From a virus, in the IMG/VR virus record IMGVR_UViG_3300023174_000130, positions 19,216 to 83,215 of that record: a stretch of DNA of 64,000 nucleotides, one strand, 5' to 3'. How positions within the stretch are numbered: position 1 is the first letter of the stretch; each line of letters begins with the position of its first letter. This document shows, piece after piece, positions 44,339-54,145 of the stretch. The notes beneath the pieces are model-generated. The model had not been told where the DNA came from and did not search any database. It saw only the letters and a program-made list of their open reading frames with translations. A program made the translations under genes and the position numbers.

Positions 44339-44947
44339 CTGTTTAGCTGCACCACATCCACATCCACCTGGTTTTTTATTATCGGGAGATGTGTTTGGAT
44401 TCATAGTCGGAGCTCCGCTGTATTGATTGTATGTTTCAAATCTTTGATTAATCATATTTAATTTAACATTTTCAATTATTTCTTCTTCTGCAGATTTGGT
44501 TTTTTCTTCATCTATTTTTTGATTTTTAAATTCTTTAATTTTAGAAAGATCTATTTCATTCCTATAACTCAATTTATCAAATTTAAAAAATATTACTGGA
44601 ACTTTAAACCATTTATTAAATTTAATTCGTCTTGCTTCGCAGCCACAGTTTCCATTTGTTAATTTAATTATTAATTTTTTAATTCCAGTTTTTTTAGTAA
44701 TAAAGTCTATTATATCACCAATATGTAAACTTACAAAATTTAATTTAATTTTAAATACTTTTTGAAATTGAAAATTTATATCTATTACTTTATAATAAAT
44801 ATAATTTTTTTCTTCTTTTATATCATCATTATATCTATCAGCATCAAATGTAGTTTCTAATCCTACACGAGGATCAATACTTAAAGTATTATTACCATAT
44901 GCTGAGTGCATTGTTTTAGATACAAAAACATTTTCGTTATAATTCAT
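44312..44947 (-). CDS. unknown protein with CGC motifs
   Basis: 211 residues. LTNGNCGCEARRIKFNKWF near the middle resembles a CGCxxR motif seen in small phage proteins, and the C-terminus has PGGCGCGAAKQFAKRVK. The rest is lysine-rich. It is between the giant protein and an Lsm-like gene and has a late box upstream. Not recognised. Confidence 0.5.
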   Translation of the reverse strand: MNYNENVFVSKTMHSAYGNNTLSIDPRVGLETTFDADRYNDDIKEEKNYIYYKVIDINFQFQKVFKIKLNFVSLHIGDIIDFITKKTGIKKLIIKLTNGNCGCEARRIKFNKWFKVPVIFFKFDKLSYRNEIDLSKIKEFKNQKIDEEKTKSAEEEIIENVKLNMINQRFETYNQYSGAPTMNPNTSPDNKKPGGCGCGAAKQFAKRVKHV

Positions 44948-44963
44948 ATAATACCTTTCATGT

Positions 44964-44971
44964 TATTTATG
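44964..44971 (-). promoter_or_regulatory. late promoter of the 44312-44947 gene
   Basis: CATAAATA on the minus strand, with AAAGGT and the ATG about 16 bases downstream. Confidence 0.6.
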
Positions 44972-44984
44972 TCAATTGTACACA

Positions 44985-47900
44985 TTATTCTTCTATAACA
45001 AAACATTGCATATTGGCTGTTTTTCCAAATGGCTGTGGTACTCCTTCTTCAGAAGGTATACATACTGCTTCAAATGGTCCAGATTCAGTTTGTCCATCCA
45101 TACCTATAAAACATAGTGCTGTACCAACAGTAAGTCCACCACAATTTAAACTACTATAATCCGAATAAACATCGTCGTATATTCTCCAAAGTCTGGGTAT
45201 ACCACTAATTGGTACAGGTTCTTCGGCTTCCGTTCCCATTCCGGGCAATGGTTTTGTTGATGGATAGTAGTTGATAGGATCATCTAAAGAATATTCTTTG
45301 TCTACTCGGTATATTAAATTTGGATTTAATCTACAACAGAATTTACATCCCGGACAAGAACGGTCATTGTTTGGGCAGCTTCCTGTTGGATATAAATCTC
45401 TAGGACAATCACAGCAACCACCTCCACTTGATGCAAAAGATGATCTATCTCCACACCAACAATTGCATGCAAAAGTCATTCCAGGTGGAAGAGGTCCAGT
45501 ATATCCTGTGAATGAAACTAGAGGACCCAACCAATCATCTGTCTTAGCAGCATCCATGTATAAAATTTTATTAAAGGATCCATTAATACTGTCATTCATA
45601 AAACCATTAATAGATATTGGAGGTGGTGCATCAGTACAGAATTTTCTGCCATAAGAATGTGCCCATCCTCCAGGACCAACTAAATTTTCTACAGAGGATT
45701 GACATACACTTGCTCCATTCCCTGATCCACAAGGATTTTCAGTTCTACAAGGATCATCATTGGGAACAACTTTGCAAATATCACATGCTGTGCCTACTAT
45801 AGATTGTGATAAATGTTTTTTTAGTGTATAAAGAGTTCTTCCACCAACATAAACATATGGATATGACATAGTCGATTCTACATTATATGCTTTTGGAATT
45901 GAATTTTTTGGTGTCATTAACTCATTAATAAGTTCTGATGATGTCATACCATAAACGCCACTGGGAACAGGATAGTTATTTCCGACATAATGATTTCTAT
46001 ATGGTATTGGTGCTGTTTGAACTTCATATAAAGAAGTTTCAGCATTGTAACCATAATAATAATTACGTTTAGCATAAAAGAATCCAGTAATATTTGTTTT
46101 AACTACACCACAACATTGTCCTAGTCCAGTATCCATATTATCACTAGATACTTTTCCAAATCCTTTTGCTGATTGTATAAAATAATCTTTATTTGAATTG
46201 AAACCTATTCGGCCATTAACATTACCAAAACATCTTTCGCCAAAATATGGTCCACCACTACAATCATAAGCTTGTTTTTCTCGTCTACTTGGAGGACAGC
46301 CACATACTGCATCATTACACTTGCAAAACGGTGTTCCGCGACCGGGTGTAAATCCATAGCCACTAAATGCAAATGCAGAAGGACTTCCGTCACCAATCCA
46401 GCATATATCTCCACCAAAACATGCTCCAAATTCATTATTTAAATTTCGATTAGCAGTGGCAATTGAACTATTTGGATCACCACCATTGCCATTTTCAGTA
46501 TTTGGCCTTAAACCATCTCTACCATCCCTATCACGCAACATACCACATCCTTTACCGGGATATGGTTCATACGTGTGAAGAGGAGTAGCTTGCTGTATAC
46601 GTCTCCAATCTGGTCGCATCCAATAATATTGAGGATGCCCAGAAAATGATCTATTTAAATCATGAGTCTTTGTATAGTAGACACTGGTCAGATCTACATT
46701 ACCAACAATATTTTGAGATATTTCGCTTTGTATAGAATTACAAGGCATACCAAAAAACCATTTTGAAAAATCCCATCTTCCAGGAACTGCTCTAAAAAAT
46801 GCTTGAGTTCTAAAATAGATAGGTAAATCACCAAAATTTTTAAATTGCAATTTGGAATGATCTACATCAAACGATGAAGCTTTCCATGTCTGTGCTTGTG
46901 TACCTGATGTAAAGATTGTTGACACACTTCCAGATGTAAAAGATAAATCACTATAATCATTTTTACCAATTCCAGCAGTAAGTCCTCTATTTGCATCTGG
47001 TCTTGGAAATATTTCAATTCTTGTCTTTGAAGAATTCTTTCTTCTATAAACAACTCCAATGGCATTTGGGCCAGCAGTAATTTTATCTATTTTATCATAA
47101 TTTTTTGCATAAAACGCAGTAAGACCAGAATAAGTAACACCAGATACTGCTGTTACCATTTCAGAATTTCCCCATACAACTAATCTATGCTTGTCTCCAG
47201 CTTTTCTTGCCATAATACTGTAATCTGGACCACCATCTATTGCAAATATACTAGCAGAACTGAATATTGTTTTGTCTGCTGTTGTATATACTTTATATTT
47301 TGAATGATCCCAATTTTCACCACAATTTTCTTGGGTTGCGCAAATATCACTACATCCAGTTACACCACCAGCAGGCCCAAGCTTCCATTCATCTGGAAAT
47401 ATTTCACTATGAGGTAAAAATACTGGTATAGGATTATTATTTGTAAAACTATTTTCTTCATTTAATGGTTCTCCATCTTCATCTACTTTTACATATGATC
47501 CCCATATTTTTAAATTATTGTCATCAGATAATGCAATACTATGATAATGACCTGCTGCAACTTGCGTGTATACGGGAACATCTGGCTCAATTGCTTTTAT
47601 GCAACTATATCCCCATTCTGCGCCACAAGAATTTTTACTAGCTCCTAATAAATTTCCTTGATCGATGCTTGGTTGAAATAATTGGCATCTAATATCACAA
47701 GGAATAGCATTTTCTCCTTCACTCCAAGATACGCTACCTACTGGTTGATTACTATTTACACAATGAGTGATATTCCACCATTCTTTATTTTCTGGTAAAG
47801 ACAGAGTAGAATTTCTTTGTATTAAAGTATTCCATTCATCTTCTGTAAAATATCCTGGTTTTGGAAGATGATAATAATAAAATAATGCTTGATATCCATT

Positions 47901-50900
47901 TGGAGCAGCTAGTTGTTGCGTACCCCTTTTTTCAGCAAGCTCTCTTTTTCCTGATATTGTTGGATATCCATACGATGATTGATTATATGTATTATCACTA
48001 GTTGGAGTTGCAAACAAAGAACCACCAGATGTTATTGCAATAGTATGTTTAACTCCACATGCTACATCTTTCCATATAAAAAATTTATTATTAAGATCGT
48101 ATCTAAATTGATTTACACCAGGATAACAATTTGCTTGAATATAATCAGAAATGTAACGAGTATCATCATAAAAAATTCCATAATCGATATCAGCATCATC
48201 TCCTCCACCATTTCCCTTTCCCCACGCTTTCAAAACATACATTTCATTGCTGTTTGACTCAGCACAACTAAATGAACCAGATGGATATATAAAAAATGGT
48301 GTACCAACAATTTCCCAACCAGAATTTGAAAATTTCTTTCGTTTGTAATTAGTTTCATTGCATCCAGGATTTACGTGCCATAAATTTGGACCAGAGACAA
48401 CACCTTCTGTATATTCCACCAAAGCAACAGCAAATTTTCCTTTTGAAGATATTTTTTCTACTCTTCCATCTGGAAGAGTAAAATTTTGATTTTCTTCTTC
48501 ATATATTATTCCAAGTTCGGGTGCTACCGATAAATTACATGGAACTGCTCCAACATCCGTATCAAAATAATTTCCATCGCATATTGGTTGAATATCACCA
48601 GTAGGACATGGAGGTTCAACATCTACTTGTATATTTGCATATTCTGGTGAGCAACCTACATCTGCAGGATCTCCACTGGGTGGTACTGATCCTCGTCCAA
48701 ATGCTCTGACCTTTCCATTTGTTGTTACGGCAAACCAAGTTTGTTGACCACCAAAGAGAGAGGTATATGCTAGAAGATCGTCGGGATCTTGATTAGATTT
48801 AACATTTAAAACACTTTCTTTGGTATCACATATACCTGCTCCAGTGCATCCCCATGTTGTCAAACCTGCTCCAATAGGTGTTGGCCATAATTTGGCTCTA
48901 CGCGGACCAGCAAACATTGGACCTGGAATACCACTAACAAGATTTTCTTGCCTTGGATTGATTAAATTATTTTTCATCAATTTAGCAGTAACATATGGTT
49001 TTAATGCTGCCCAAATGGTAAAATCATCTTTATCAGAAAAATTGGCTTCTGGATTGTCTGCTAAGATTTTTCCTTCCAACCAATTAATCATTTCATAATA
49101 TCCAGTTTTCTTACCTAAGAAAGCTTCGACATCTGCATCAAGAAATACTGGATCAGGGCGCCCATCTGCTGGTGGGTGTTCTGGATCTATTGGTTCTAAT
49201 TCTACACTATCTAATAATTCTATTAATTCTGTGGCTATATCTCCTGCATGATCTTTAACACTGATAACATTGTATCGTATCATTTCTTTTAACCATGCTG
49301 TTACATATTCGTAATCATCTACATCATTTGATTCTACTACAGGTTCATTATAAATGGTCTCTCCTGGATCTGTAATTTTATTATAAAAATAAAGATAAAA
49401 TTTTTCTATAAAATCTTCTCCACTAAAGAAATTTCCATTTACAACAACATTTTTAGCTATAGAAATTTTTTCCATAGCATGTAAATCAGAATGAAACAAA
49501 GGAACAACTGAAGATCCATACATTACTCTGCGAGGGAAACTACGCATAGCCTGATATCTAAATGCTTCTCTAGGATCATATATAAAATTATTTTTTGTCC
49601 ATCTGCCAGCATATGGTCTTTCATATGGAGTTATTAACATATTACAATGATTCATGGGTATCGGTGGAGCCGGTGTAAACAGTGCTTTACTATGATACGC
49701 CCAGGATTCAAAATGATGATCCATACCAATCAAACCAACCATTTTATGGAATAAATTACTTTTTTTATTAAAAGTCTTTTTAAACGATGCATTATTCCAA
49801 CCATATTTACCTGGTGAGATTATAGTAGGTGAATAAAATGGACCTAATACTTCTTGTTCTTTTGCTACTGTTGATCCATAATGAAAAACATCTTTGGCAG
49901 CAGGATATAATCTTTGAGATATTCTACTCAAATAAGGAGATATTCCTCTTGCAAAACATTGTTTGTTATAATTTGGATTGAACAAAGGAGTATTTGCATT
50001 CTCACCTTGTGTTCCAATATTACAATATGATCCTAAAGTTGGAGAAGATTTTCCAAAACCACTTGCTTTTGGCCAAGCTGCTCTAGCATTTCTTCTAGCA
50101 TCTAAACCACCATAACATGCAGAAGTTGTTGGATTTGATGTATTTGCACAAGAACAACAACCAGCTTCGCTGACAAACATTGGTGGAGCAAATGGCTCTT
50201 GTGAAGGAATATAGCCACCTTGTTGTACTCTTTGAGAAACATTAAAAGATTTTCTAGCAGTATCTACTAAACCACCACTTAAATGTGGATATCTCATACA
50301 TTGACATGGATATGTTGTTCTATCTCTGCATTTACATGCTATGCCAGTTGGACAATTACCAAACGCATAATGGGCCATGCAACTAAGACAAGGAGTTCCA
50401 TCACTACCATCTGCTTCATATCCACTACCAGATAATAAAAAGTCACATGTCTTTAATCCAGAAAATAGTGATTGAGTTTTTTTCCATCCCGATCCTTGTG
50501 CAATTTTTGTTTGATAATTAAAAATATATTCTGGTGGATACCAAACCATATGACATCCAGTATATCGATATATAAAATATAATGGAGCGGCGCCCGGTGA
50601 TCCTCCATTAACAGGACAAACTCCGCATTGCCAAGGTTTACCTTGTAAACCATCCTCATTAATAGGACCATTTTCGCCAGGTCCAATCTCTGGAATAATA
50701 AAAGAATTTACAGAACTTATTAATCCTGATCCACCGGGTGTTTGATTGGGTGCAGGAATTGTTGGTGGATATTTTGTTTCTGGACCAAAGAAATTATTTA
50801 ATTCGGCACCACCGTTTGTTAATAATCTAGATTGATCTAAAGTAGTTAGTAATGGATCAAGTTCTGCAACTAAACCATTTCCATTTACTAATATATTTCC

Positions 50901-51821
50901 ATTATATAGATCCGGATTGTCAAATGTTGTACCTTTTGCCGAATCATAATTTTTAGTATAAATTGGATGCGCAAATAATTGATTTATATTATTGTGTTGA
51001 TTTACTGTATCACCATAATAACCACTACAATATACTTCGCATTCCTTTTGACACGATGCACAAAAATTAATATTTGCATCTTTACAATCTACTGAATTAT
51101 TTCTAATACAGTCTAGATCATAACCATTATCTATTATACACTGTTTGCAAACAGGGTAAAGATTATCTAATTTATCTTTAAATCTTTTATTTGCACTTGG
51201 TACAACTGTTTCAACTGCGTTAGAACTAATATTTTTTTTAATCGTAGTTTGTTTAGTCTTTTGCGCTATAAGTTCATCAGTAGTTTTAATATTATATGCT
51301 GTACCATAATTTATTGGAGTTTTTGTTCCACGGCTAACTAACTTTTTAAACATCTGTGAAACATTAAAAGTAACATTGTCTGAATGAGTATTAGTAGTTT
51401 GTTTGAAAGTAGGACAATTAGGATCTATAGTAGGATCACACTTACCAGTACATATACTACAGCATTCTCTACATCCTCCACCAAATACTACAGATTCTGT
51501 AGCAGCGGGTACCTCAGGAGCTCCGTCAAGTGTACAATTATCGTCTTTACACTTATATACGGGTGGACATTCACTGCATTGACTTGGTGCGCATTGCGTA
51601 CAACAAGCTGGGCAAGGTTCTACACCTGGTACATTTGGATTTTGATTATCTAATTCCAAACTGCTTGTTCTAGATACTGGTCTATTAATTTTTAAAGAAA
51701 TTAAATCACCAGGTGAAACCGGTACGGCGCTATCTAATAAATTTCCAAAAATTGTAACAAATTGATTTGTTAAGCAATAATCATCAACCGCAACATCACA
51801 GCAACATAATTTTTTAGGCAT
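44985..51821 (-). CDS. giant cysteine-rich virion/adhesin protein with RCC1-like repeats
   Basis: 2278 residues, by far the longest gene here. By my count it has about 95 cysteines, in clusters: the N-terminus (LCCCDVAVDDYC, CPACCTQCAPSQCSEC), a GGGCRECCSICTGKCD block, and the C-terminus (GGGCCDCPRDLYP, CPGCKFCCRLN). Several RCC1-type repeats lie in the middle (CGVKHTIAITSGGSL, VAAGHYHSIALSDDNNLKIW, DKHRLVVWGNSEMVTAVSGV), suggesting a beta-propeller segment. There is no signal peptide or membrane segment. It has a late box and GGTGAGACC. Probably a host-recognition or tail-fibre-like protein; the function is inferred. Confidence 0.6.
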   Translation of the reverse strand: MPKKLCCCDVAVDDYCLTNQFVTIFGNLLDSAVPVSPGDLISLKINRPVSRTSSLELDNQNPNVPGVEPCPACCTQCAPSQCSECPPVYKCKDDNCTLDGAPEVPAATESVVFGGGCRECCSICTGKCDPTIDPNCPTFKQTTNTHSDNVTFNVSQMFKKLVSRGTKTPINYGTAYNIKTTDELIAQKTKQTTIKKNISSNAVETVVPSANKRFKDKLDNLYPVCKQCIIDNGYDLDCIRNNSVDCKDANINFCASCQKECEVYCSGYYGDTVNQHNNINQLFAHPIYTKNYDSAKGTTFDNPDLYNGNILVNGNGLVAELDPLLTTLDQSRLLTNGGAELNNFFGPETKYPPTIPAPNQTPGGSGLISSVNSFIIPEIGPGENGPINEDGLQGKPWQCGVCPVNGGSPGAAPLYFIYRYTGCHMVWYPPEYIFNYQTKIAQGSGWKKTQSLFSGLKTCDFLLSGSGYEADGSDGTPCLSCMAHYAFGNCPTGIACKCRDRTTYPCQCMRYPHLSGGLVDTARKSFNVSQRVQQGGYIPSQEPFAPPMFVSEAGCCSCANTSNPTTSACYGGLDARRNARAAWPKASGFGKSSPTLGSYCNIGTQGENANTPLFNPNYNKQCFARGISPYLSRISQRLYPAAKDVFHYGSTVAKEQEVLGPFYSPTIISPGKYGWNNASFKKTFNKKSNLFHKMVGLIGMDHHFESWAYHSKALFTPAPPIPMNHCNMLITPYERPYAGRWTKNNFIYDPREAFRYQAMRSFPRRVMYGSSVVPLFHSDLHAMEKISIAKNVVVNGNFFSGEDFIEKFYLYFYNKITDPGETIYNEPVVESNDVDDYEYVTAWLKEMIRYNVISVKDHAGDIATELIELLDSVELEPIDPEHPPADGRPDPVFLDADVEAFLGKKTGYYEMINWLEGKILADNPEANFSDKDDFTIWAALKPYVTAKLMKNNLINPRQENLVSGIPGPMFAGPRRAKLWPTPIGAGLTTWGCTGAGICDTKESVLNVKSNQDPDDLLAYTSLFGGQQTWFAVTTNGKVRAFGRGSVPPSGDPADVGCSPEYANIQVDVEPPCPTGDIQPICDGNYFDTDVGAVPCNLSVAPELGIIYEEENQNFTLPDGRVEKISSKGKFAVALVEYTEGVVSGPNLWHVNPGCNETNYKRKKFSNSGWEIVGTPFFIYPSGSFSCAESNSNEMYVLKAWGKGNGGGDDADIDYGIFYDDTRYISDYIQANCYPGVNQFRYDLNNKFFIWKDVACGVKHTIAITSGGSLFATPTSDNTYNQSSYGYPTISGKRELAEKRGTQQLAAPNGYQALFYYYHLPKPGYFTEDEWNTLIQRNSTLSLPENKEWWNITHCVNSNQPVGSVSWSEGENAIPCDIRCQLFQPSIDQGNLLGASKNSCGAEWGYSCIKAIEPDVPVYTQVAAGHYHSIALSDDNNLKIWGSYVKVDEDGEPLNEENSFTNNNPIPVFLPHSEIFPDEWKLGPAGGVTGCSDICATQENCGENWDHSKYKVYTTADKTIFSSASIFAIDGGPDYSIMARKAGDKHRLVVWGNSEMVTAVSGVTYSGLTAFYAKNYDKIDKITAGPNAIGVVYRRKNSSKTRIEIFPRPDANRGLTAGIGKNDYSDLSFTSGSVSTIFTSGTQAQTWKASSFDVDHSKLQFKNFGDLPIYFRTQAFFRAVPGRWDFSKWFFGMPCNSIQSEISQNIVGNVDLTSVYYTKTHDLNRSFSGHPQYYWMRPDWRRIQQATPLHTYEPYPGKGCGMLRDRDGRDGLRPNTENGNGGDPNSSIATANRNLNNEFGACFGGDICWIGDGSPSAFAFSGYGFTPGRGTPFCKCNDAVCGCPPSRREKQAYDCSGGPYFGERCFGNVNGRIGFNSNKDYFIQSAKGFGKVSSDNMDTGLGQCCGVVKTNITGFFYAKRNYYYGYNAETSLYEVQTAPIPYRNHYVGNNYPVPSGVYGMTSSELINELMTPKNSIPKAYNVESTMSYPYVYVGGRTLYTLKKHLSQSIVGTACDICKVVPNDDPCRTENPCGSGNGASVCQSSVENLVGPGGWAHSYGRKFCTDAPPPISINGFMNDSINGSFNKILYMDAAKTDDWLGPLVSFTGYTGPLPPGMTFACNCWCGDRSSFASSGGGCCDCPRDLYPTGSCPNNDRSCPGCKFCCRLNPNLIYRVDKEYSLDDPINYYPSTKPLPGMGTEAEEPVPISGIPRLWRIYDDVYSDYSSLNCGGLTVGTALCFIGMDGQTESGPFEAVCIPSEEGVPQPFGKTANMQCFVIEE

Positions 51822-51838
51822 AATAAGGTCTCACCATG

Positions 51839-51846
51839 TATTTATA
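51839..51846 (-). promoter_or_regulatory. late promoter of the giant gene
   Basis: TATAAATA on the minus strand, 17 bases before the ATG. Confidence 0.6.
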
Positions 51847-51854
51847 CACCAAAA

Positions 51855-51886
51855 CAACAAAAGCTCCCAAAAAGGAGCTTTTGTTG
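51855..51886 (-). terminator. terminator after the 51906 gene
   Basis: Thirteen-base-pair stem (CAACAAAAGCTCC with GGAGCTTTTGTTG) and a six-base loop. It stands between the 51906 gene and the late promoter of the giant gene. Confidence 0.82.
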
Positions 51887-51905
51887 CTACAAACTTTACT
51901 AAATT

Positions 51906-52142
51906 TTAGCGAGAACGATTACGGACTACGCGGTAGTACGAACGACCATTCTTTGTCTCACGAACTACATTATAGTTCATGTCAAAACGATCAAAAGCCT
52001 CACGGAGGTCATGCATCGTTGCGCGCATGTTAGTAACGCGGAAACGCTTGCGAGCCTCGCCAGCGGTCAGAGTAGCACCGCCACGCATAAAATCAAACAC
52101 TCTCTGAATCTTGGTCGGACGATCAACAGTAGTAATTTCCAT
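51906..52142 (-). CDS. winged-helix DNA-binding protein
   Basis: 78 residues starting MEITTVDRPTKIQRVFDFM. ATLTAGEARKRFRVTNMRAT, MHDLREAFDRFDMNYNVVRE and YYRVVRNRSR fit the phage HTH_39-like winged helix. AAGAAAGGAAAG precedes the ATG chosen, and an early-type promoter lies upstream, so it is probably an early regulator. Confidence 0.65.
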   Translation of the reverse strand: MEITTVDRPTKIQRVFDFMRGGATLTAGEARKRFRVTNMRATMHDLREAFDRFDMNYNVVRETKNGRSYYRVVRNRSR

Positions 52143-52172
52143 AAACTTTCCTTTCTTATAAGAAGTTGCCAT

Positions 52173-52200
52173 AATATACACCGTATAGCCCAACTGTCAA
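52173..52200 (-). promoter_or_regulatory. early-type promoter of the 51906 gene
   Basis: Minus strand: TTGACA, 16 bases, TATATT. Confidence 0.68.
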
Positions 52201-52207
52201 GCAATTC

Positions 52208-52215
52208 CCTAAATA
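52208..52215 (+). promoter_or_regulatory. late promoter of the 52237 gene
   Basis: CCTAAATA, with GAAGGAGG in front of the ATG about 20 bases downstream. Confidence 0.62.
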
Positions 52216-52236
52216 ATTCTGACTGAAGGAGGCCCT

Positions 52237-52836
52237 ATGGGACAGAGCAATCGTCAGTTCGTAAAATTTGTGAGACAGCATCTTGCAGAATACGGTATGA
52301 AACTTATTATTGGCCGTGGAAAACATGTAAATGTAGATGGTTTCCGTTGTTCTGGCTATTTTGATGAATCTGGAAAAGCCATTGCTGTAGCCCGTAAAGC
52401 AAATGAATTTATGCAAGTTTTGGTACATGAATATTGCCATTTTTTACAATATATCAATAACTCTCAAATTTATAATAAATCTTATGAGGCTTCTACTATT
52501 GTAGATGCTTGGTTAAAAGGCAAAAATTATCCTATTAAAAAGGTAAAAAGAGCATTTTTTATTGTACGTGCAATGGAAAGAGATTGTGAAAGACGGGCAA
52601 TGAAGATTATTAAAGACTTTAATCTAGCAATTAATAGCAAAATGTACGCAAAAAGAGCACATGTGTACATTTACAGCCACTTTTTGATGGAAAAAACTCG
52701 TAAATTTCACTCTTACAAGCGAAATCCATACTATAGCAAGTATGTTTTGAAGATTATGCCATCAAATATGGCTGTTCTAAGCCATAAAACGATCCCACCG
52801 AAGGTTTATTCGGTCTTAGAATCGTTTACAATCTGA
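52237..52836 (+). CDS. HExxH zinc metallopeptidase-like protein
   Basis: 199 residues. VLVHEYCHFLQYI carries HExxH at residues 64-68, and RAMERDCERRAMKI lies where a third zinc ligand and active-site region are found in minimal metallopeptidases. The rest is basic and aromatic. A good ribosome site and late box precede it. Its substrate is unknown. It overlaps the end of the opposite gene by 31 bases. Confidence 0.62.
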   Translation: MGQSNRQFVKFVRQHLAEYGMKLIIGRGKHVNVDGFRCSGYFDESGKAIAVARKANEFMQVLVHEYCHFLQYINNSQIYNKSYEASTIVDAWLKGKNYPIKKVKRAFFIVRAMERDCERRAMKIIKDFNLAINSKMYAKRAHVYIYSHFLMEKTRKFHSYKRNPYYSKYVLKIMPSNMAVLSHKTIPPKVYSVLESFTI

Positions 52837-53171
52837 GATTTTAGATATTTTGATACAAATTTTGTAAATGGTTGATCGCCATAAGGCCATCTATCATCTT
52901 TGTCCATAAATCCATAGTGCACCAAAGCATCTATATGCTCATCCAGCATTTTTAATGTAACATCATCAACATTCCATTTTATGTTGTCGTCTTCGTTTAT
53001 GGCCGGGGCTTCTGCTGCTGCATGTTCTGCAACCGCAAGATCTGATATCTTTGCAAGGTTGCCAAGAATTTCCAGTGATTTGGCGCATTGATAAAAAAGA
53101 TCCTTTTTGACGGGATCTTCTTCTTTGCGAGCCAAGTTGCGAATTTCGTAAACTAGCTCTGGGATTTTCAT
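52806..53171 (-). CDS. small acidic protein, unknown
   Basis: 121 residues. Helical N-terminal half (LVYEIRNLARKEEDPVKKDL), acidic linker (EAPAINEDDNIKWNVDD) and a C-terminal half with DALVHYGFMDKDDRWPYGDQ. Not recognised. Its end overlaps the 52237 gene antisense. It is part of the minus-strand cluster running down from 54457. Confidence 0.45.
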   Translation of the reverse strand: MKIPELVYEIRNLARKEEDPVKKDLFYQCAKSLEILGNLAKISDLAVAEHAAAEAPAINEDDNIKWNVDDVTLKMLDEHIDALVHYGFMDKDDRWPYGDQPFTKFVSKYLKSQIVNDSKTE

Positions 53172-53181
53172 TTGTAACTCC

Positions 53182-53544
53182 TTAACTTAACGTTAGGAGA
53201 TACTTGGTTTGTTGTACGACTCCAAGCATCTCATCACGTATATTTAACAGTTCTGTTTGTGAAGGATCTATTTCTTTTGGAAGTTCATTCATTAAATAAT
53301 CTTCAAAAGAATTTAATACTTGATTTGCATTTGTGCGATATGGACCATTGAGTTGAAGTTCGCTAATTTGTTTGAGTTCTTCTTTGCCAAGAGCACCCAT
53401 ATATGTCTCAGCAAAGGTATCCAAAAGACCATCGATAGCCTCATATGCCTTTCCTAAAGCTTTATGTGCGGCATAAGATTTAGTACCCCAGTGATGAAGT
53501 CTAAGTTCGTTTTCAAAATTTAAAATAGTTTTAATGCAAGACAT
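53182..53544 (-). CDS. Dps/ferritin-like DUF5856-type protein
   Basis: 120 residues. The N-terminal LHHWGTKSYAAHKALGKAYE and TFAETYMGALGKE carry the helical pattern and His/Glu residues of the DUF5856 family, which resembles ferritin-like starvation proteins. It may bind metal or DNA. It precedes the 52806 gene within 11 bases. Confidence 0.6.
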   Translation of the reverse strand: MSCIKTILNFENELRLHHWGTKSYAAHKALGKAYEAIDGLLDTFAETYMGALGKEELKQISELQLNGPYRTNANQVLNSFEDYLMNELPKEIDPSQTELLNIRDEMLGVVQQTKYLLTLS

Positions 53545-53759
53545 TAATATTTCCTGTGTTTGTGTTCTTGTGAAAAAGTTATAAAATCTTCTGGTACATC
53601 TTCTGGATTTCGCTCAGCTCTTTTTTGTGCTTTACGATACTCAGGATCGGTTAGAAGGAGAGGGGTTACCTCTCCTGTAGAATCTAAATGAGCCACAAAA
53701 TAATAACTGGCACATTCAGTTGGTTTTTTCTTTTTATTTTGAATTTTACCTCGTGCCAT
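53544..53759 (-). CDS. small protein, unknown
   Basis: 71 residues, basic N-terminus (MARGKIQNKKKKPTE) followed by YYFVAHLDSTGEVTPLLLTD and a charged tail. It has a TATAAATA box five bases before the ATG, so it and the Dps-like gene are late and leaderless. Not recognised. Confidence 0.45.
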   Translation of the reverse strand: MARGKIQNKKKKPTECASYYFVAHLDSTGEVTPLLLTDPEYRKAQKRAERNPEDVPEDFITFSQEHKHRKY

Positions 53760-53764
53760 AAAAA

Positions 53765-53772
53765 TATTTATA
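53765..53772 (-). promoter_or_regulatory. late promoter, leaderless, for the 53544 gene
   Basis: TATAAATA on the minus strand, TTTTT, ATG: a five-base gap. Confidence 0.7.
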
Positions 53773-54142
53773 TAACTTGAATACCAGTATCATCGGTATA
53801 ATAAATTTTATGAAATACTTCACCACACCATTTGGCACAGACAGGACAAGGCTTAGAGTTTCTAAAATTACCAAAACGGTTGAATCTAAAGTTAAGAAGA
53901 ATCAACTTCTCACCACGCAATGATTTTGGAACTTTTCTATAAGCATCCAACTCAGAATGCATGTCTGCACATCTATATCCCAAACGCACAGTATCGGGGT
54001 GGGTCTTGAACACATTTTGACCCACCGCGATAATTTTGCGTTTATATATCACCAACGAGATATGCTTTTTTTGTCTTTCCATTGCCATCGACAGAGGCTT
54101 GGCAATAGGAAGATAATTTTCAATCACGTGGTCTATATTCAT
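53768..54142 (-). CDS. cytidine/deoxycytidylate deaminase-like zinc enzyme
   Basis: 124 residues. CADMHSELDAY supplies the HxE of the deaminase fold and KPCPVCAKWCGE the PCxxC metal site. The N-terminus (ISLVIYKRKIIAVGQNVFKT) and the short beta strands match the small CDA/dCMP-deaminase class. A nucleotide-pool role is likely, but the substrate (cytidine, dCMP or a guanine base) is not fixed by these motifs. Confidence 0.72.
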   Translation of the reverse strand: MNIDHVIENYLPIAKPLSMAMERQKKHISLVIYKRKIIAVGQNVFKTHPDTVRLGYRCADMHSELDAYRKVPKSLRGEKLILLNFRFNRFGNFRNSKPCPVCAKWCGEVFHKIYYTDDTGIQVI

Positions 54143-54145
54143 ATT

